In this document: positions 35,454-47,100 of the stretch, piece by piece
How the letters are laid out: the number at the start of each line of letters is the position of its first letter
How positions within the stretch are numbered: position 1 is the stretch's first letter
Source: Micrasema longulum
Taxonomy: Eukaryota; Arthropoda; Insecta; Trichoptera; Brachycentridae
Length of the DNA: 64,000 nucleotides
Direction of reading: 5' to 3'
Assembly: GCA_022494885.1 (NCBI GenBank)
Contig: JAGVSM010004975.1
Location: forward strand, 109,730-173,729
Position numbers and translations under genes: made by a program
The notes under the pieces: model-generated
What the model saw: the letters and a program-made list of their open reading frames with translations, nothing else
Told to the model about the DNA's origin: nothing
The model's database searches: none

Positions 35454-35700
35454 TTTGATAAATTATCAAATATTGTTCAAAATAAAAACAACATATATTT
35501 CACGAGTCAAAGGACAACTGATGAATTAAAACTATGTTGATTTCCTTAGATCATTATTTTCTCCAACATAGTTGCGAGCTATTTATTTTTATTAAAATTT
35601 ACATCGTTAGTTCGCACCCGGAGCAGACCCTCTTTCTCACAAAAAACAACAAACTAATGTCAAACGTCAAAAACGCCCCAAACGTCAGATTGAATCAAAG
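35454..35700 (-). promoter_or_regulatory. Probable 5' UTR/promoter zone of the ORP gene
   Basis: This is the sequence directly upstream of the ORP start codon on the minus strand. A slightly GC-richer patch lies at about 35605-35635 (AGAGGGTCTGCTCCGGGTGC on minus). No definite TATA or initiator could be assigned, so the transcription start is not located. Confidence 0.3.
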
Positions 35701-35872
35701 ACAATAAATAATTAATACTGTTTAATAATCTTCTTGTCTATGAAACAACATAATCATCATCATTCCCTTTCCGTACCTAATGGTGCATAGGGAATTGCAT
35801 TGGTACACCAATCGTAGCCTATATTAATCATTTTTGTAACATGAGGGTAAGATGTTCAGTCTTACGCTTCAG

Positions 35873-36362
35873 GGCCGCGATTATACACTGTTACCTTCAT
35901 CGGTATATACGGAGTACTAAGACGGTATAAGTAAAATCGGTATTTATGTACGTGTATATTTGTATGAAAATTCCTAGTATCTTCGTCGGTAAAGCTAGGG
36001 TTTCCTAGGACAGCGGTGCCCGTATTTTAACGGCCGTAGTGAACGGTGATGCAGTGGACAGCCGTCGTAACGTCGACTAGAGAGTGGTTTCCTAAGGAAA
36101 CGGTGTTGAATGGTGTTGATAACACCGTTTTCCTATGAAACCACACTCTAGTTACCGTTACGACGGCTGTCCACTGCATCACCGTTCACTACGGCCGTTA
36201 AAATACGGGCACCGCTGTCCAAGGAAACCCTAGCTTTACTAGTAATTAAACATGTTAAGAAAAAAAAAGTGTAAACATATTCTATTTTTCATGCAGAAAA
36301 CTTAATTTTACTTTGTACATAAACTTGAAGATAAATTTTATCTTCCCATCATAATCGAGGCC
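35873..36362. mobile_element. TIR element, GGCC-family, 490 bp, inside a SINE
   Basis: Ends GGCCGCGATTAT and ATAATCGAGGCC (one mismatch), flanked by CAG on both sides. Internal ends match the element at 5211-6156 (CTTCATCGGTATATACGG; TTTATCTTCCCATCATAATC). Most of its middle is occupied by the palindromic P1 copy C (35990-36238), so P1 is probably a later insertion. No coding sequence. Confidence 0.85.
35990..36238. mobile_element. Palindromic MITE, family P1, copy C
   Basis: 249 bp, starting TAAAGCTAGGGTTTCCTAGG and ending GGAAACCCTAGCTTTA. The terminal TA pairs may be the target duplication. Arms are complementary almost end to end; this is the best-preserved of the three copies. Nested inside the GGCC-family element. 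Confidence 0.9.
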
Positions 36363-36539
36363 CAGGTACCAGTCCAGGGACCATGAAATATTATAGTGTA
36401 AAAACGCCCTTTAAATAAATATTTCATTTAAACCATGTCGGGAATCGAACCCGAGACCTCTCGCATGGTAGGCAAACGAGCTGACCACTACACCACGAGG
36501 CCGATTGAAACAACAGACATGATTTTTGCATAGATAGGT

Positions 36540-36865
36540 GATGAGGACGGATTCCCCTACGGGAAATCGAATATAAATAAAAAAATTCTTGCGTGCGTGT
36601 TAGTAAGAAAATTAAATTGTATAACAAAGTTTCTTGAAAATGTGTGAAAAAAAAAAAACTTCAATAAAAACGAACTACATTGAATGACATCACTAGCTTT
36701 TCCAAATCAGCCAATGATAAGAGAGTAATAGATTTCCTCAAAGTCAACTGACCAATCGGTAGGGCTCATCGAGAAGAAGGGGAAGAGAATTTGAGATGTC
36801 ACACGCGGAGTAATGTCAAAAATACAAAACTTTATAAAATCATAGCGCTGATAATACGATACATA
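36540..36865 (+). repeat. Dispersed repeat family P4
   Basis: Continuous copy: AAAATTAAATTGTATAAC, AAACGAACTACATTGAATGA, CATCACTAGC, GACCAATCGGTAGGGCTCAT, GTCACACGCGGAGTAATG, TAGCGCTGATAATACGATAC. It serves as the reference for the split copies at 13800 and 45718. Confidence 0.65.
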
Positions 36866-36935
36866 TTTTTTTACTAATTTTTTGGTCTACTTAAAAACAA
36901 AAATATTTAAACTAATTATTTGCACTCATTGTTCA

Positions 36936-37112
36936 TAATTCCCTTTCCGCACCTATTGGCACATAGGGCACTGCATTGGTATCGCAACCGCAGCGTATTT
37001 TGATAATTTTTGTTACATAAAGGTAAGATGATCAGTCTTACTCTTCAGGTGCCACTTCAGGGACTATGGAATATTCCAGTTTCAAAACAGCCTTTTAAAT
37101 AAATATTTCAGC
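36936..37112 (-). mobile_element. SINE family S1, head missing
   Basis: Minus strand: GAAATATTTATTTAAAAGGC, ATTCCATAGTCCCTGAAGTG, GCACCTGAAGAGTAAG, GATCATCTTACCTTTATG, ending GTGCGGAAAGGGAATTATG. The tRNA-like head is missing, so the copy is 5'-truncated. Confidence 0.7.
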
Positions 37113-37470
37113 ACTGGAAAAAATATGAAAGAATTTTTTTTTCAGATAAATATATTATGCAGTACTAAGAGTACTAATCGTATTTTGATGTACATACCTA
37201 TAAATACTAAACTTAAGTTGTTGCAAAGCAATACAGGGATACAGATTTTTTTGGTTACTGGTTTTTTAATAAACGTTACTCACTAGTGTTGATAAAAAAA
37301 TAATTTAAAAAACTAAACCAAGTAAGGTAAAAAATACTGCAATCATTAGGATTGAACTCTGCAATTGAATAAAATAAAAATAGGTATTATTTCATGAACA
37401 TTTATTTAATCAAGCAGTATGGGACAATTATTATTATAAAAATAAATCACTATTTGGTTTAATACAAATT

Positions 37471-38970
37471 TTACAATGATTCGCTATAAATCGAATTATG
37501 TTCATCACGGTGAATATTCAGTAGGACATCGTTAGAGAATATAAGTCCACAAATTTCACAAACTTGTGTTTCAATTTCATGGCTACTCAGGTGCTTTTTC
37601 AACAGACTACAATTTATAAACTGTCTTTTGCAAATACTACATTCAAATTTGTTTCCAATATGTGATAAAACATGACGAGACAGAGAGTTGTATGAATTTA
37701 AACTCTTTCCACAAGTATCACACAGGTGCTGAGTATTTTCCAAAATATTAGTGTGGTGCTTTATGTGTAAATATAGTTCATTTCGGCAAAGAAATATTTT
37801 AGAGCAGACTTTACATCTATAAATAGAGGAACCATCGTCAGTGAACTGATTATCTCCATGTTTCACTTTCCTATGATTTTGTAAATTGGCTTTACTAGCG
37901 TAACCATTTCCACAATCCTCGCAAGTAAATTTATCGTAGGTTGCTCGAGATTTTAATTTGACGTGGGATTTGGCGTGCGTATAAAGTTTGTCTTTAGAAA
38001 TAAATATGTCTCCACATTCACGACACTTGTAAACACATCCACTATTGGCAACAAAGTCAGAATGACATTTTTCTATATGCTGATTTAATCTGTCAACGCC
38101 TAGAAATGATTTACCACAATGCTTGCAAGAACATGCCTGTACATTGTTGTGTATAGTCCGATGCTTCAACATCCGTTCTTTCGATTGGAATAAGCTCCCG
38201 CAATCCACACATGTTCGCTTTAGCGCTTCACAGCTTCCCATGTGGTTGGCCAGTTTTTCGAAATCATTAAATATAATTTTACAGGACATACACGAGTAAC
38301 TTTCACTACTATCAGTTTCTTTGGTAGTAACAGAACAAGGAGTAGATCTTGACTGCTTCGATAAAAGCTCATTCACAATATCTAAATCAGAGTCTAAAAC
38401 ATCAATTTCCATATGTATTTCGTATGAATCATCTGGTGGATCAGTTGAACAGTCTTTCACGTTGGTAACTTTAGTAACTTTTATGCCGCCGCTGGCTAAT
38501 TTATTAGTAGAAATGTGATTCTCTCCAGCGAAATATTCCAAGGCGTTCAATGTATTGTCACCGGTTAGAAGTTCCATGTCAAATGAATTATTGCTGCTAT
38601 CAAGAAATTCAGCTAAAAATTCGCTTTCACAAGGAGATTTCTGCTGTTCCCGATTGGATATTTGTTTTGCTATTAATGAAGTGTCGATTTGTGCAGCTTC
38701 ATTGGTTAAGTTTTCCAGCAGCCAACGTTCACAGCATTTTGAATTAATATAAAAAGTATAAAAATCATTTAGTTGCTGAGCACACTTACAACAAATATTT
38801 TTAGGAAGTAAATCTTCACAAGTAGCTTCAATCGAGAGGCAAGTAGACAACGCTAATGGGAAGTTGTTGATATTTTCAAATATGGATAAAAGTGTTTCAG
38901 ACTGTGACAAGCAAAGTCTGCAACATTTTTCAAAGCATTCGATATTTAAAGAACTCGAAGCGATCTCCAT
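37471..38970 (-). CDS. ZAD-domain C2H2 zinc-finger protein, 499 aa
   Basis: A single uninterrupted frame starting MEIASSSLNIECFEKCCRLC. Residues ~12-75 form a ZAD (zinc-finger-associated domain) with the paired cysteines CRLC and CCKC (NICCKCAQQLNDFY), a dimerisation module of arthropod transcription factors. A long acidic, Ser-rich linker (~76-225) follows. Then one degenerate finger (CMSC..H..GSC) and eight regular C2H2 fingers run to the end, e.g. CVDCGSLFQSKERMLKHRTI, CKHCGKSFLGVDRLNQHIEK, CEDCGNGYASKANLQNHRKV, CDTCGKSLNSYNSLSRHVLS, CEICGLIFSNDVLLNIHRDE. Expected role: nuclear, sequence-specific DNA binding. The start is the first ATG, directly before the ZAD. A poly(A) signal AATAAA lies downstream on the minus strand at ~37401-37406. 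Target genes and orthologue are unknown. Confidence 0.92.
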   Translation of the reverse strand: MEIASSSLNIECFEKCCRLCLSQSETLLSIFENINNFPLALSTCLSIEATCEDLLPKNICCKCAQQLNDFYTFYINSKCCERWLLENLTNEAAQIDTSLIAKQISNREQQKSPCESEFLAEFLDSSNNSFDMELLTGDNTLNALEYFAGENHISTNKLASGGIKVTKVTNVKDCSTDPPDDSYEIHMEIDVLDSDLDIVNELLSKQSRSTPCSVTTKETDSSESYSCMSCKIIFNDFEKLANHMGSCEALKRTCVDCGSLFQSKERMLKHRTIHNNVQACSCKHCGKSFLGVDRLNQHIEKCHSDFVANSGCVYKCRECGDIFISKDKLYTHAKSHVKLKSRATYDKFTCEDCGNGYASKANLQNHRKVKHGDNQFTDDGSSIYRCKVCSKIFLCRNELYLHIKHHTNILENTQHLCDTCGKSLNSYNSLSRHVLSHIGNKFECSICKRQFINCSLLKKHLSSHEIETQVCEICGLIFSNDVLLNIHRDEHNSIYSESL

Positions 38971-39154
38971 TTTTAAAACAACAGCGCAGTAAAAAAAATA
39001 ATTGATTAATAACTGCTGGAAAACTGACCGAAATTCAAAATATTAAATAAGTTACAAAAACAACAAGATTACACAACTATGTCAAAATTGACAGTTGTTG
39101 TCAAATCATAGACAAAGCATAGATTACTGTAATTGCAACACCTTCGAAATTACC

Positions 39155-39955
39155 GATGAAAGTAGTCGACTACATTAGATGGGTAAATGTAGTCGACTGA
39201 AAGCCCGAATGCAGTAATGTAGTCGAATGATTTCACTCAGAATATTGGGTAGCCTCCTCCCAAGCCAAGGGTAAACATCTTTTCCAACTGAAACAAAATG
39301 TATCAGAAAAGCCTTGGTTTTCCAAAGTGATTCTGAACAAGTTTGAGACATCCTCCATATGTAGAATGCGTGTTGGGCACTGCTGCAATGGTTCTCACCT
39401 GTTCAGAATCCATGTCCGGGACTCTGCCATTTGCGAATGTCAGCTAGATGAGGAAGATTGAAACCATTTTTTTTTTGGATGCCCCATAAATGATTGTTAT
39501 CCTAATTTCCTATCCGACCGAATATCTCATTCCCTATTCATATTCTAACTCTCCTGTCCCCACCCAATAAACGTGTATTTAAAAAAACTATGTAAATATC
39601 TACTTGTAAATGGTGTAAAGCTGTAAATATGTTTTATTATTATATGTATATATTATATTAAATACTAACATACTAACTTGTACGTATTATATTACTAACG
39701 GCCATGACAATACGAAGAAGAAGAAGAATGAATTCACTAGACTACAAATAGACCAATAGGCGTGCGTTAAATTCATTCGACTAGAAATAGACCAATGGGC
39801 GAGTCTCACGCCGACCATCGAATGAATTAGTAATTTCCAAACTAATGAATTCACCCGACTACAAATAGACCAATAGGCGTGCGTTAAATTCATTCGACTA
39901 CAAATGGACCAATGGGCGAGCTTTACGCCAACTACTTTCATCGACTACTTTCATC
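39155..39955. mobile_element. TIR element containing a LINE fragment and a 117-bp tandem repeat
   Basis: Ends GATGAAAGTAGTCGA (39155-39169) and TCGACTACTTTCATC (39941-39955) are perfect inverted copies, and TAGTCGAAT/ATTCGACTA recurs in both arms. Inside are a LINE 3' fragment and two units of a 117-bp tandem repeat (39727 and 39844, each with GACCAATAGGCGTGCG). The left end is only ~185 bp upstream of the zinc-finger start codon, so it borders that promoter. Confidence 0.7.
39240..39729 (+). pseudogene. LINE 3' end (I/R1/Jockey-like) with GAA tail
   Basis: The plus strand reads CRMRVGHCCNGSHLFRIHVR, then CEC..DEEDWNHFFFGCP with decayed frame, the C-terminal cysteine-rich end of an I/R1/Jockey-type LINE ORF. 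The UTR continues to an (GAA)n tail at 39712-39727. Embedded in the TIR element 39155-39955. Confidence 0.65.
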
Positions 39956-41556
39956 TCCAACTAATTCGTTATTACGTAATGGGCGCTGGGATCTGGCGGA
40001 CGTGATAGTTTATATAAAATGCTTTTGTTTTTTTGTAGTTATGTCAGCACAGATAAAATAAAAATGTATATTAATATAATTAATATATAAAGTGCATCAT
40101 TTTACAATAACAATAAAATAAAGTGACGTTTGTTTATAGGTCTGCTGCTAGCCTATTTGTGTACTGAATAATAATAAAATTTATATCAAATCCATCCGAT
40201 CTGAAATATCAACACAATAACAGCTGATTGTAGTTTTACATGCGTGACCTAAAGTATATACTCTAAGGACCTTAACAATAAATATGAAACAAAAATATTT
40301 AAATTTTCATCCTTTCTTTGGCAGATAAATATTAGGTTATGTCAAGTAATGATAACCACAGACTATAATTATACCCATGTAAATATTCTAACTACCATAA
40401 AGTAAGGATCATGGTTTACATTATTATTATTATTGCCATAGTTTTAAAAAAAACAAACTGACGTACCTAATGTTAGGATAATTTATATAGCGCCATTTTT
40501 GAGAAAATCATCTCCTATGTAGATTTATAATTTGTTGCTCTACGGGTGGTATTTTTTGATTTTCAAACCATGTCTCCATTTTCCCATTTGTTTGTTTGAA
40601 AATCCGTATTAATTTGTTTTTTAAAAAAAAAAAAATTTGAATTACTTTTTTATTAGGGTTACATACAATTAACACACGACTTTTTTTATATTTACGTTCC
40701 GGCTTTCTAGAAATAAAATCCGTATTAGAAACGTGACTTCTGTTTTTCACATAATATTATTTGTTTAAGTAAAATAAAAATTCAAAACAGTTGAAAATAT
40801 TCTAGAATGTAACCAACTCTAAGTTTTCATACAGTGTAGGTATCGTTTTTTGCTTGTGTTCATATTGTTATTCCTTTATATTTGTGTTGTTTTTAATTTT
40901 AATTTGTAAATCTATGTCACTTGTTTTTGGCCGATGTTATCACATTTTGGTAGAAGTCTCTTTTTCTTATAAAGAAAAAAAAAGTACCTAACATTCCCAA
41001 AGCATGGATATTTCTCCCGAAAAACGGAGTTTGTCTTTGAATAAATTTCTGTGTCTATTGTCTATGATAGCATGGTATAGACCAGAAATAAATGATTCAT
41101 TCGAATGATTAATTCGATTATTTTCTTCATTCGATTACTAATCATTCGATTAGTAAATTTAGTAGATTATTTTCATCTCTATTCGAAATATCTAGTCACA
41201 GTTGGTCATAGTCAAACTTGGAGCCAATGAGCCGTGATCACTGCCCATAGATAGTGACCATATTTGGATCCAAACTAAAAACCTGAATATTGTAGAAAGG
41301 TGAAGCATATTTAAATAGTTGTACTTGAAATGAGGTGCAGTGAAAAAAAAAATATTTTCAGGAGATAAATTTATTTTGGGATAGAAGAAATCGTTTTATC
41401 ATAATATTAGACTAACCCCCATACAAATTGTTGTAAAGGTACCACTAGGGTGCCATTTTTTTATGGCAATTAATTAATTATTTTTATGTAGGTACCTATT
41501 CTTTTCGTATCAGCCAATGTTCTGAGGGGTAACAAATAATTCTACGCTTGTCTTTG
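39956..41556. other. AT-rich spacer without gene
   Basis: No gene is recognised. A short ATTCGATTA-rich stretch lies at 41095-41170. The 80-codon minus frame at 40508-40750 is Lys/Asn-rich and not supported. Confidence 0.4.
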
Positions 41557-43137
41557 GGCCGCGATTACAATTGCTATCTTCATCGGTACTTAATATCGAG
41601 ACGGTACCCACTTTTGACTTTCCTACTATCTCTACCTACCTTAGCGTAATGAATTCTAATTTACTTGCGTGTTACTACGCGTTTTCAGGAAGATAAAACT
41701 ATCGATGGAAAAAAAGAATCGGTAAAATATTTTTTTTTTCTTTTGAAGTCTTTATTAAAAGTACTTACCTCAATACGATTTAAAATTTAAATAAATCGCA
41801 ACTTAGCAGAAAGTCCTTAGATAATGTGTATCGTGGGGTACTAGTACCATTGGTACATATCGATGTACTGAACTCAAAACCTGAAGATACAGTCAGTATT
41901 GCAATTGCTCTGGTGAATTTTCAAATAGTATATAATAGAATCTGTGCGAAGAATTTATCTTCAACTTTACCATCATAGTGAAGGTATCCTATTTTAGGGC
42001 GCATATATAAGAATCCAACAATCCAAATCCAATTGCCTACAAGAACATTGATATCTCAGGATAAAAATGGGTTAAAATACATAAATAATGTTAAACCATA
42101 CATAGGCACCTAGGTACTACAAAAAACAGTTTTACCCAAATATAAAAAATTTTCATGAGAAATAACATTTCTTTAATAATAAATTATGTGAAAAGCCATT
42201 TGAAAATAAATTTAACAAAGATGTTTTTTAATATGTTTTTGTAACATCTATGTATTTATCAGAATTAAGATCTCTCTGTGTATTTCAAAAATTCTAGATG
42301 CAATAAAAGTGAGTTAAAAAAATTTTCAATGAGTAAATTGAATAAAAAAGCACTATATTCAAAACAATGTTGAAAAACTGCAATGTTTTTTATTAAAATT
42401 GAATAAATAAATATTTTATCCATATTCAATGTTTTTGATACTTGCTTCACTTTCGAAAAAGTAAATTTAAAGTACTCTTATACTATATAGTCAGCCTCGT
42501 GGTGTAGTGGTCAGCGCATTTTCCTACCATGCGAGAGGTCTCGGGTTCGATTCCCAACATGGTTGACATGAAAGATTTTTTTTAAAAGGTGTTTTACACT
42601 AGAATACTTCATAGTCCTGTACCTGTAACGTAAGACTGATCATCTTCCTCCATGTAAAAAAAATGATCAAGGTACGCTGCGATTTGTACACTAATGCCGT
42701 GCCCTATGCACCATTGGGTGCGGAAAGAGAATGATGATGATTTTTATACACCACATAATATAATATATAAGAAACCACATGAAAAAACCAGATTTATAAT
42801 ATTTTTAAGGATTTCCACAAATATTCAAAATGCTTGATTCGGAATAAAACAAAATTACTGTAATATTTATTTTTTATGTAACAACACCGCCGTGGAAAAG
42901 CGTCACGAAAAAACTTTTTTTTCTAAATACAAATATGAATACAATTATACATAGATGTTTTTAATCGATGTTTTCAAAACATTGATATATCGCATGCATC
43001 CCTATATGTGTACCTTGTGGTACGTGTCCCCTTGAAGATCGGTAGTCTATCTTTGTGATCACAACGGAGAATTTATCTTCAACTATACTGTCATAGTGAA
43101 GGTATGTCTAGCATATCTTTCGATTGTAATTGCCCCC
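41557..43137. mobile_element. TIR element, GGCC-family, long form with a SINE inside
   Basis: Left GGCCGCGATTACAATTGCTA and right ATTGTAATTGCCCCC are inverted copies with a few mismatches. Internal text matches the 946-bp relative (ATCGAGACGGTAC; ATTTATCTTCAACT twice, near 41955 and 43073; CATAGTGAAGGTAT twice). A full S1 SINE (42494-42741) lies within. No clear CAG duplication (left flank TTG, right CGC), so the right end may be altered. No transposase frame. Confidence 0.6.
42494..42741 (+). mobile_element. SINE family S1, full length, plus strand
   Basis: Head GCCTCGTGGTGTAGTGGTCA (A box), B box GGGTTCGATTCCCAAC near 42542, body GTCCTGTACCTGTAACG, ATGATCAAGGTACGCTGCGA, tail GAATGATGATGA. 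Along with 20541 this is the best reference copy. Nested in the long GGCC-family element. Confidence 0.85.
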
Positions 43138-43484
43138 CGCTGAGATAGCTCAGAATCATATTTCATATAAAAAGAGACTTAAAGAATATCATAACTGGCC
43201 AATCAGTTAATGACATCTATTGTATTTATTTATTTAACGTTAACCTACACTCAATTAAAGGGTATAATTAATTTCACAAAACATAAAGAAAGTCAGCATG
43301 TTATAATTTATAAAACATTTATTTGCTTATCACATTTTCATCTTAAATTTATATTTCATATAAATACCTAAAGTTTATATATCATTTGTTTATATTTTCG
43401 CCTATTAGGTAAGTAAGTATGTATTTTTTTAAAAATTCAATGTTACATTGGAACTAATACGCCCTAGAAAATCTCACACCAGAT

Positions 43485-43857
43485 CAAGGATGTTACAGAT
43501 GTCTGCATCCTATGGATTGAAGCAAAGTTTTAGCCAATGCACATGTAATAGAAGTCAAAGTTGTGACGTTATGAGAGAATTTAGAGATAACTGTTTGTGT
43601 TGAGAAAGTTGATATTTTTTAGATATTATGTTAATGATAGTTCTTTGTATTACTTTTATTGATCATTTGCTCCTCCCACGCAATAATTCTATGCTTGAGT
43701 CGTAAAATTTTAACCTGTAAGACATCACAAAAATGTCACATTTATTGTAAAAAATATTAGTATTCTTTTTATTATTTGCACATTAGCATCTGCAGACTTG
43801 GACATAAAAAATCCGCATCTGCAGATGTCAGTAAAATCCACATTTGTAACATCCCTG
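43485..43857. mobile_element. hAT-like MITE inside an S2 SINE
   Basis: Left end CAAGGATGTTACAGATGT and right end ACATTTGTAACATCCCTG are inverted copies; CA(A/G)GGATG-type ends and lack of an ORF suggest a hAT-type MITE. The flanks look like S2 SINE text (left AATACGCCCTAGAAAATCTC, right CCACTGCACCACGGAAA), so it interrupts an old S2 copy. An identical 8-bp duplication could not be shown. Confidence 0.5.
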
Positions 43858-43927
43858 AACCACTGCACCACGGAAATAGATATCTGGAGGTAAGTACTTA
43901 TATTTTATAATAATTCTGATACATACC

Positions 43928-43932
<5 letters not shown>

Positions 43933-43961
<29 letters not shown>
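43933..43961. repeat. (AT)n microsatellite
   Basis: An uninterrupted run of about 14 AT dinucleotides. No further role seen. Confidence 0.9.
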
Positions 43962-44101
43962 CTTATTATTTCTATATGATAACAAAATCTCAACCCTTGA
44001 TATGGTTCATATTTATCAAAAATATTTTACATGTACTCTACTAATTATTTTAACACATATTTTATTCACATTTGATTCTTATGGCATTAAAATTTATTAA
44101 A

Positions 44102-47100
44102 TCACGAATCGTGAGCTTCTAATCCACTGTCTATAAATTCTTTAAGTACCATTCCTAATTTGTTAGGCTGGACCCTGCAAAAATTATTTAAAGCCAGCAT
44201 AGTAAATGGAATAGAATGTTCTAGTTTCTCTCTTCTCATGGCATCGATGATTTCAGTAGCGGCTTCTTTCGGTTTGACTATACTTAATAAACTAGGGAAA
44301 CGTATTTTAGGTTTCTGGCATAATCCAGTGTCCACAATGTATGGGTAGATGGTTGTGGTCTTAATCTGAAAAAAGAACGATAACTTTTATTTAGAGCATA
44401 TAACAAAATATTTGTAAACAAAAAATGTGACTGGTATTTGGATGAATTTTTTTAACTAAGTACCTTCGCCAAATATTTTTATTGTACCTATTGACGCCTT
44501 TAATAACTGTTTAATTCGAATTAACAAACATTATATTTAGTCAATTCAGAAAACCTTTAGGTATTGCTTACCATAAGTTTTTTTTTATGGTAAAGTTATC
44601 TAAGGAATATTTATTTAATTGTCATATAGTTTCATATATCAAGGAATAAACTTATTTAACAATTTGCAAAAAAAATGTCAAGGTGCATAACTGAATTCAA
44701 GCTGATATTATATTATATTATTATATTTAAAAGCCACGCTCTCACGGCCGTAGAAAAAGCAAAGAAAATTTTTTATTTTTTTATTTACAATATTTTTTCG
44801 GGTTTTTGACACAAGTTGGTAACTAACGTTTCACTAACTGTGACATATTGCCGTTAAAAGCTCACCCCACTTCAACAATTTAAATAAAAACACAATCAGA
44901 ATATAATAAAACATTATATTTTGTGTTGGTAAAATACAATATATCTTTAAATACTTTTTTAACAAAGATTATTTGGTGCCATTCTGATAAATCTCATTAA
45001 AAAAAATGTAGTTATCAACTTGTAAAAGAAACACAACGATTTGATGTTAATTTCTTCATATTATTTTGGTTAGCAACTCGCTAGTAATCTGTTACTTATC
45101 ACTATGTTACACATATGATCTTTTGTATACCTATTTTTATTTAATAACATAGATTGTAAATTAGTTTATGTCTCACACCAACTACAAAAGCTTCACTCTT
45201 TTTTTTGTGTAGTACTTAGTTTAATTGTGTGTGTAAATAAAACATTTACAATTATTAATAAATAAATAAAATAATTCACAAAATAATAATATTATATTAT
45301 TAATTTATCTATTCATTAAAAAAAACTATATTCTATATTAAAGGATATACAAACATTAAGCATCCTAGAATCATCATTTATTTCATTTCCAAGAGCTTCC
45401 ATGATTCCTCTTACAGCAAACTTAGATCCACAGTATGGCACAAGATTAGTTAGACCAACTACACCAGCCATGGATGACAGAGCTACGATATGGCCATGAT
45501 TTCTACTCATCATACTTGGCAAGAATGCTTCAATCATCTGTAAATTTAAAAAGAAACAATTTTGGCATATTCATAAGCTTACATAAATAAAAAAATATTA
45601 CCAAAACAAATAAAATCTACTGAGGATTGGATAGAAAAACAATGTAAATTAAAAATGCCATGATAAATCCAGCACAAAAAAGTACTAACAAATAAAATAA
45701 AATAAAAGAGGAAGGAAGGAAAAAATGTTTTCTTAGGTGTAGTTAAAATTAGACCATTAAGGTGAAGTTTCTCAATAATGTATGAAAAAATTGATAAAAA
45801 TGAACTACTCTGAACAATGTTTTTTTTTTTAATAACAAGAAATATTTGCGTTCTTATGATTTACCCAAATATTTCATTTTGAGGGCCATTTTCAACGAGT
45901 TGTAAATAACTCACTATTAGAAAATGGGAATCAAGTTGGGTTAAAGTAGGATTCGAACCACGGACCTTTGGTTCGTGAGTTCGAGACACTAGCCACAGGA
46001 CCACAACCCGATTCAAAATACGTGTCAAAAAAATGTCACTAGTTCTCCGAAACCAACCAATGACAGAGTTTTATGATAGATTTCCTCTTACCGGAAAGCC
46101 AACCCACCAATCAGGATAACTCACCATAAAGAACTTGAGACGTCACAGGTGGAGTAATTTTAAAATCACAAAACTTTAAAAAATCATAGTTCTGATAATA
46201 TGATACATAAAAATGAAAATAATATTTTTTTGGCTTAGTTTGGTAGTCTATTGACAAATATTTTTTTATATTTTTAAATCACTAAACTTCCTCATTGACA
46301 TCTAATAAGTAAACTATAACTTAATGTTGTACTAAGAAAATGCACAGAAGGTTCCTATTGCATATTATATATATATATAATATATACAATATACATCTTA
46401 GTAGCTAAGTATATTCATAATGCATTTATTCAAATTACATGTCTGCTTATAAAAGATTTGACAACAATATTCTTTGCTATCAATGAATGCACAATATAAA
46501 CAAATAAAAATGGCGTTTCAAAGCCAAGTTATAAAGTAATGAATATGAAAATTTTGTGAAATATTATTTACCCAGAAGTGAGCAAACACATTGACACCAA
46601 ACATTTTTCTAATCTCATCTTCTTTGTGCTCTAAAAACTTTTTACAGGGCATTATACCAGCATTGTTTACTAGTATTGACACTTCTCCCACTTCCTTTTT
46701 AATTCGTTCAGCCATTTCCATAACTTTTTCACGATTTGAAACATCACACCTGAAACAAACATTGATCAAATTATACCACACGTTCCTGCTTTATAGGCAA
46801 TATGATGTTACAAACATTTTTTTAAATATTTGTCTCTACAAATGTATGTTCTGATAAAATAAAACAAGATGGATTCATCAGTAATATTTAAAGGTTAATT
46901 AAGTCCTTTCAGATATTATTATATCCCAGTTTACCAATTTTATTGTTGTTATAATTACTTTTAGTGTTTTTTTAACAGAGTGCATTGCTGAGAAATGTAA
47001 TATCTAGTTTATTAAATAACCTACACCTACTTTGAAATGATATTTGGTAAAGCAATTGACTGTCTGAATAGGCAAATCTTTATCAAGAGTTCCACTATTT

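Larger units (their letters stand above)
35751..36504 (-). mobile_element. SINE family S1 split by a TIR element
   Basis: The S1 SINE is in two pieces: 35751-35872 (body 3' half, ending CTTACGCTTCAG) and 36363-36504 (starting CAGGTACCAGTCCAGGGA, with tRNA head and B box GGGTTCGATTCCCGAC near 36445). Joined, they match the continuous copy at 20541. The split is caused by the element at 35873-36362, and CAG is duplicated at the break. Confidence 0.85.

Noticed and set aside
36424..36627. 67-codon frame with a cysteine-rich segment
   Set aside because: Translation of the SINE S1 tRNA head, not a protein.
42494..42566. tRNA gene
   Set aside because: A and B boxes are present but the cloverleaf is incomplete and the sequence runs straight into the shared S1 body, as in the other copies, so it is a SINE head.
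43933..43961. Functional element in the (AT)n run
   Set aside because: A simple microsatellite with nothing tying it to a gene.
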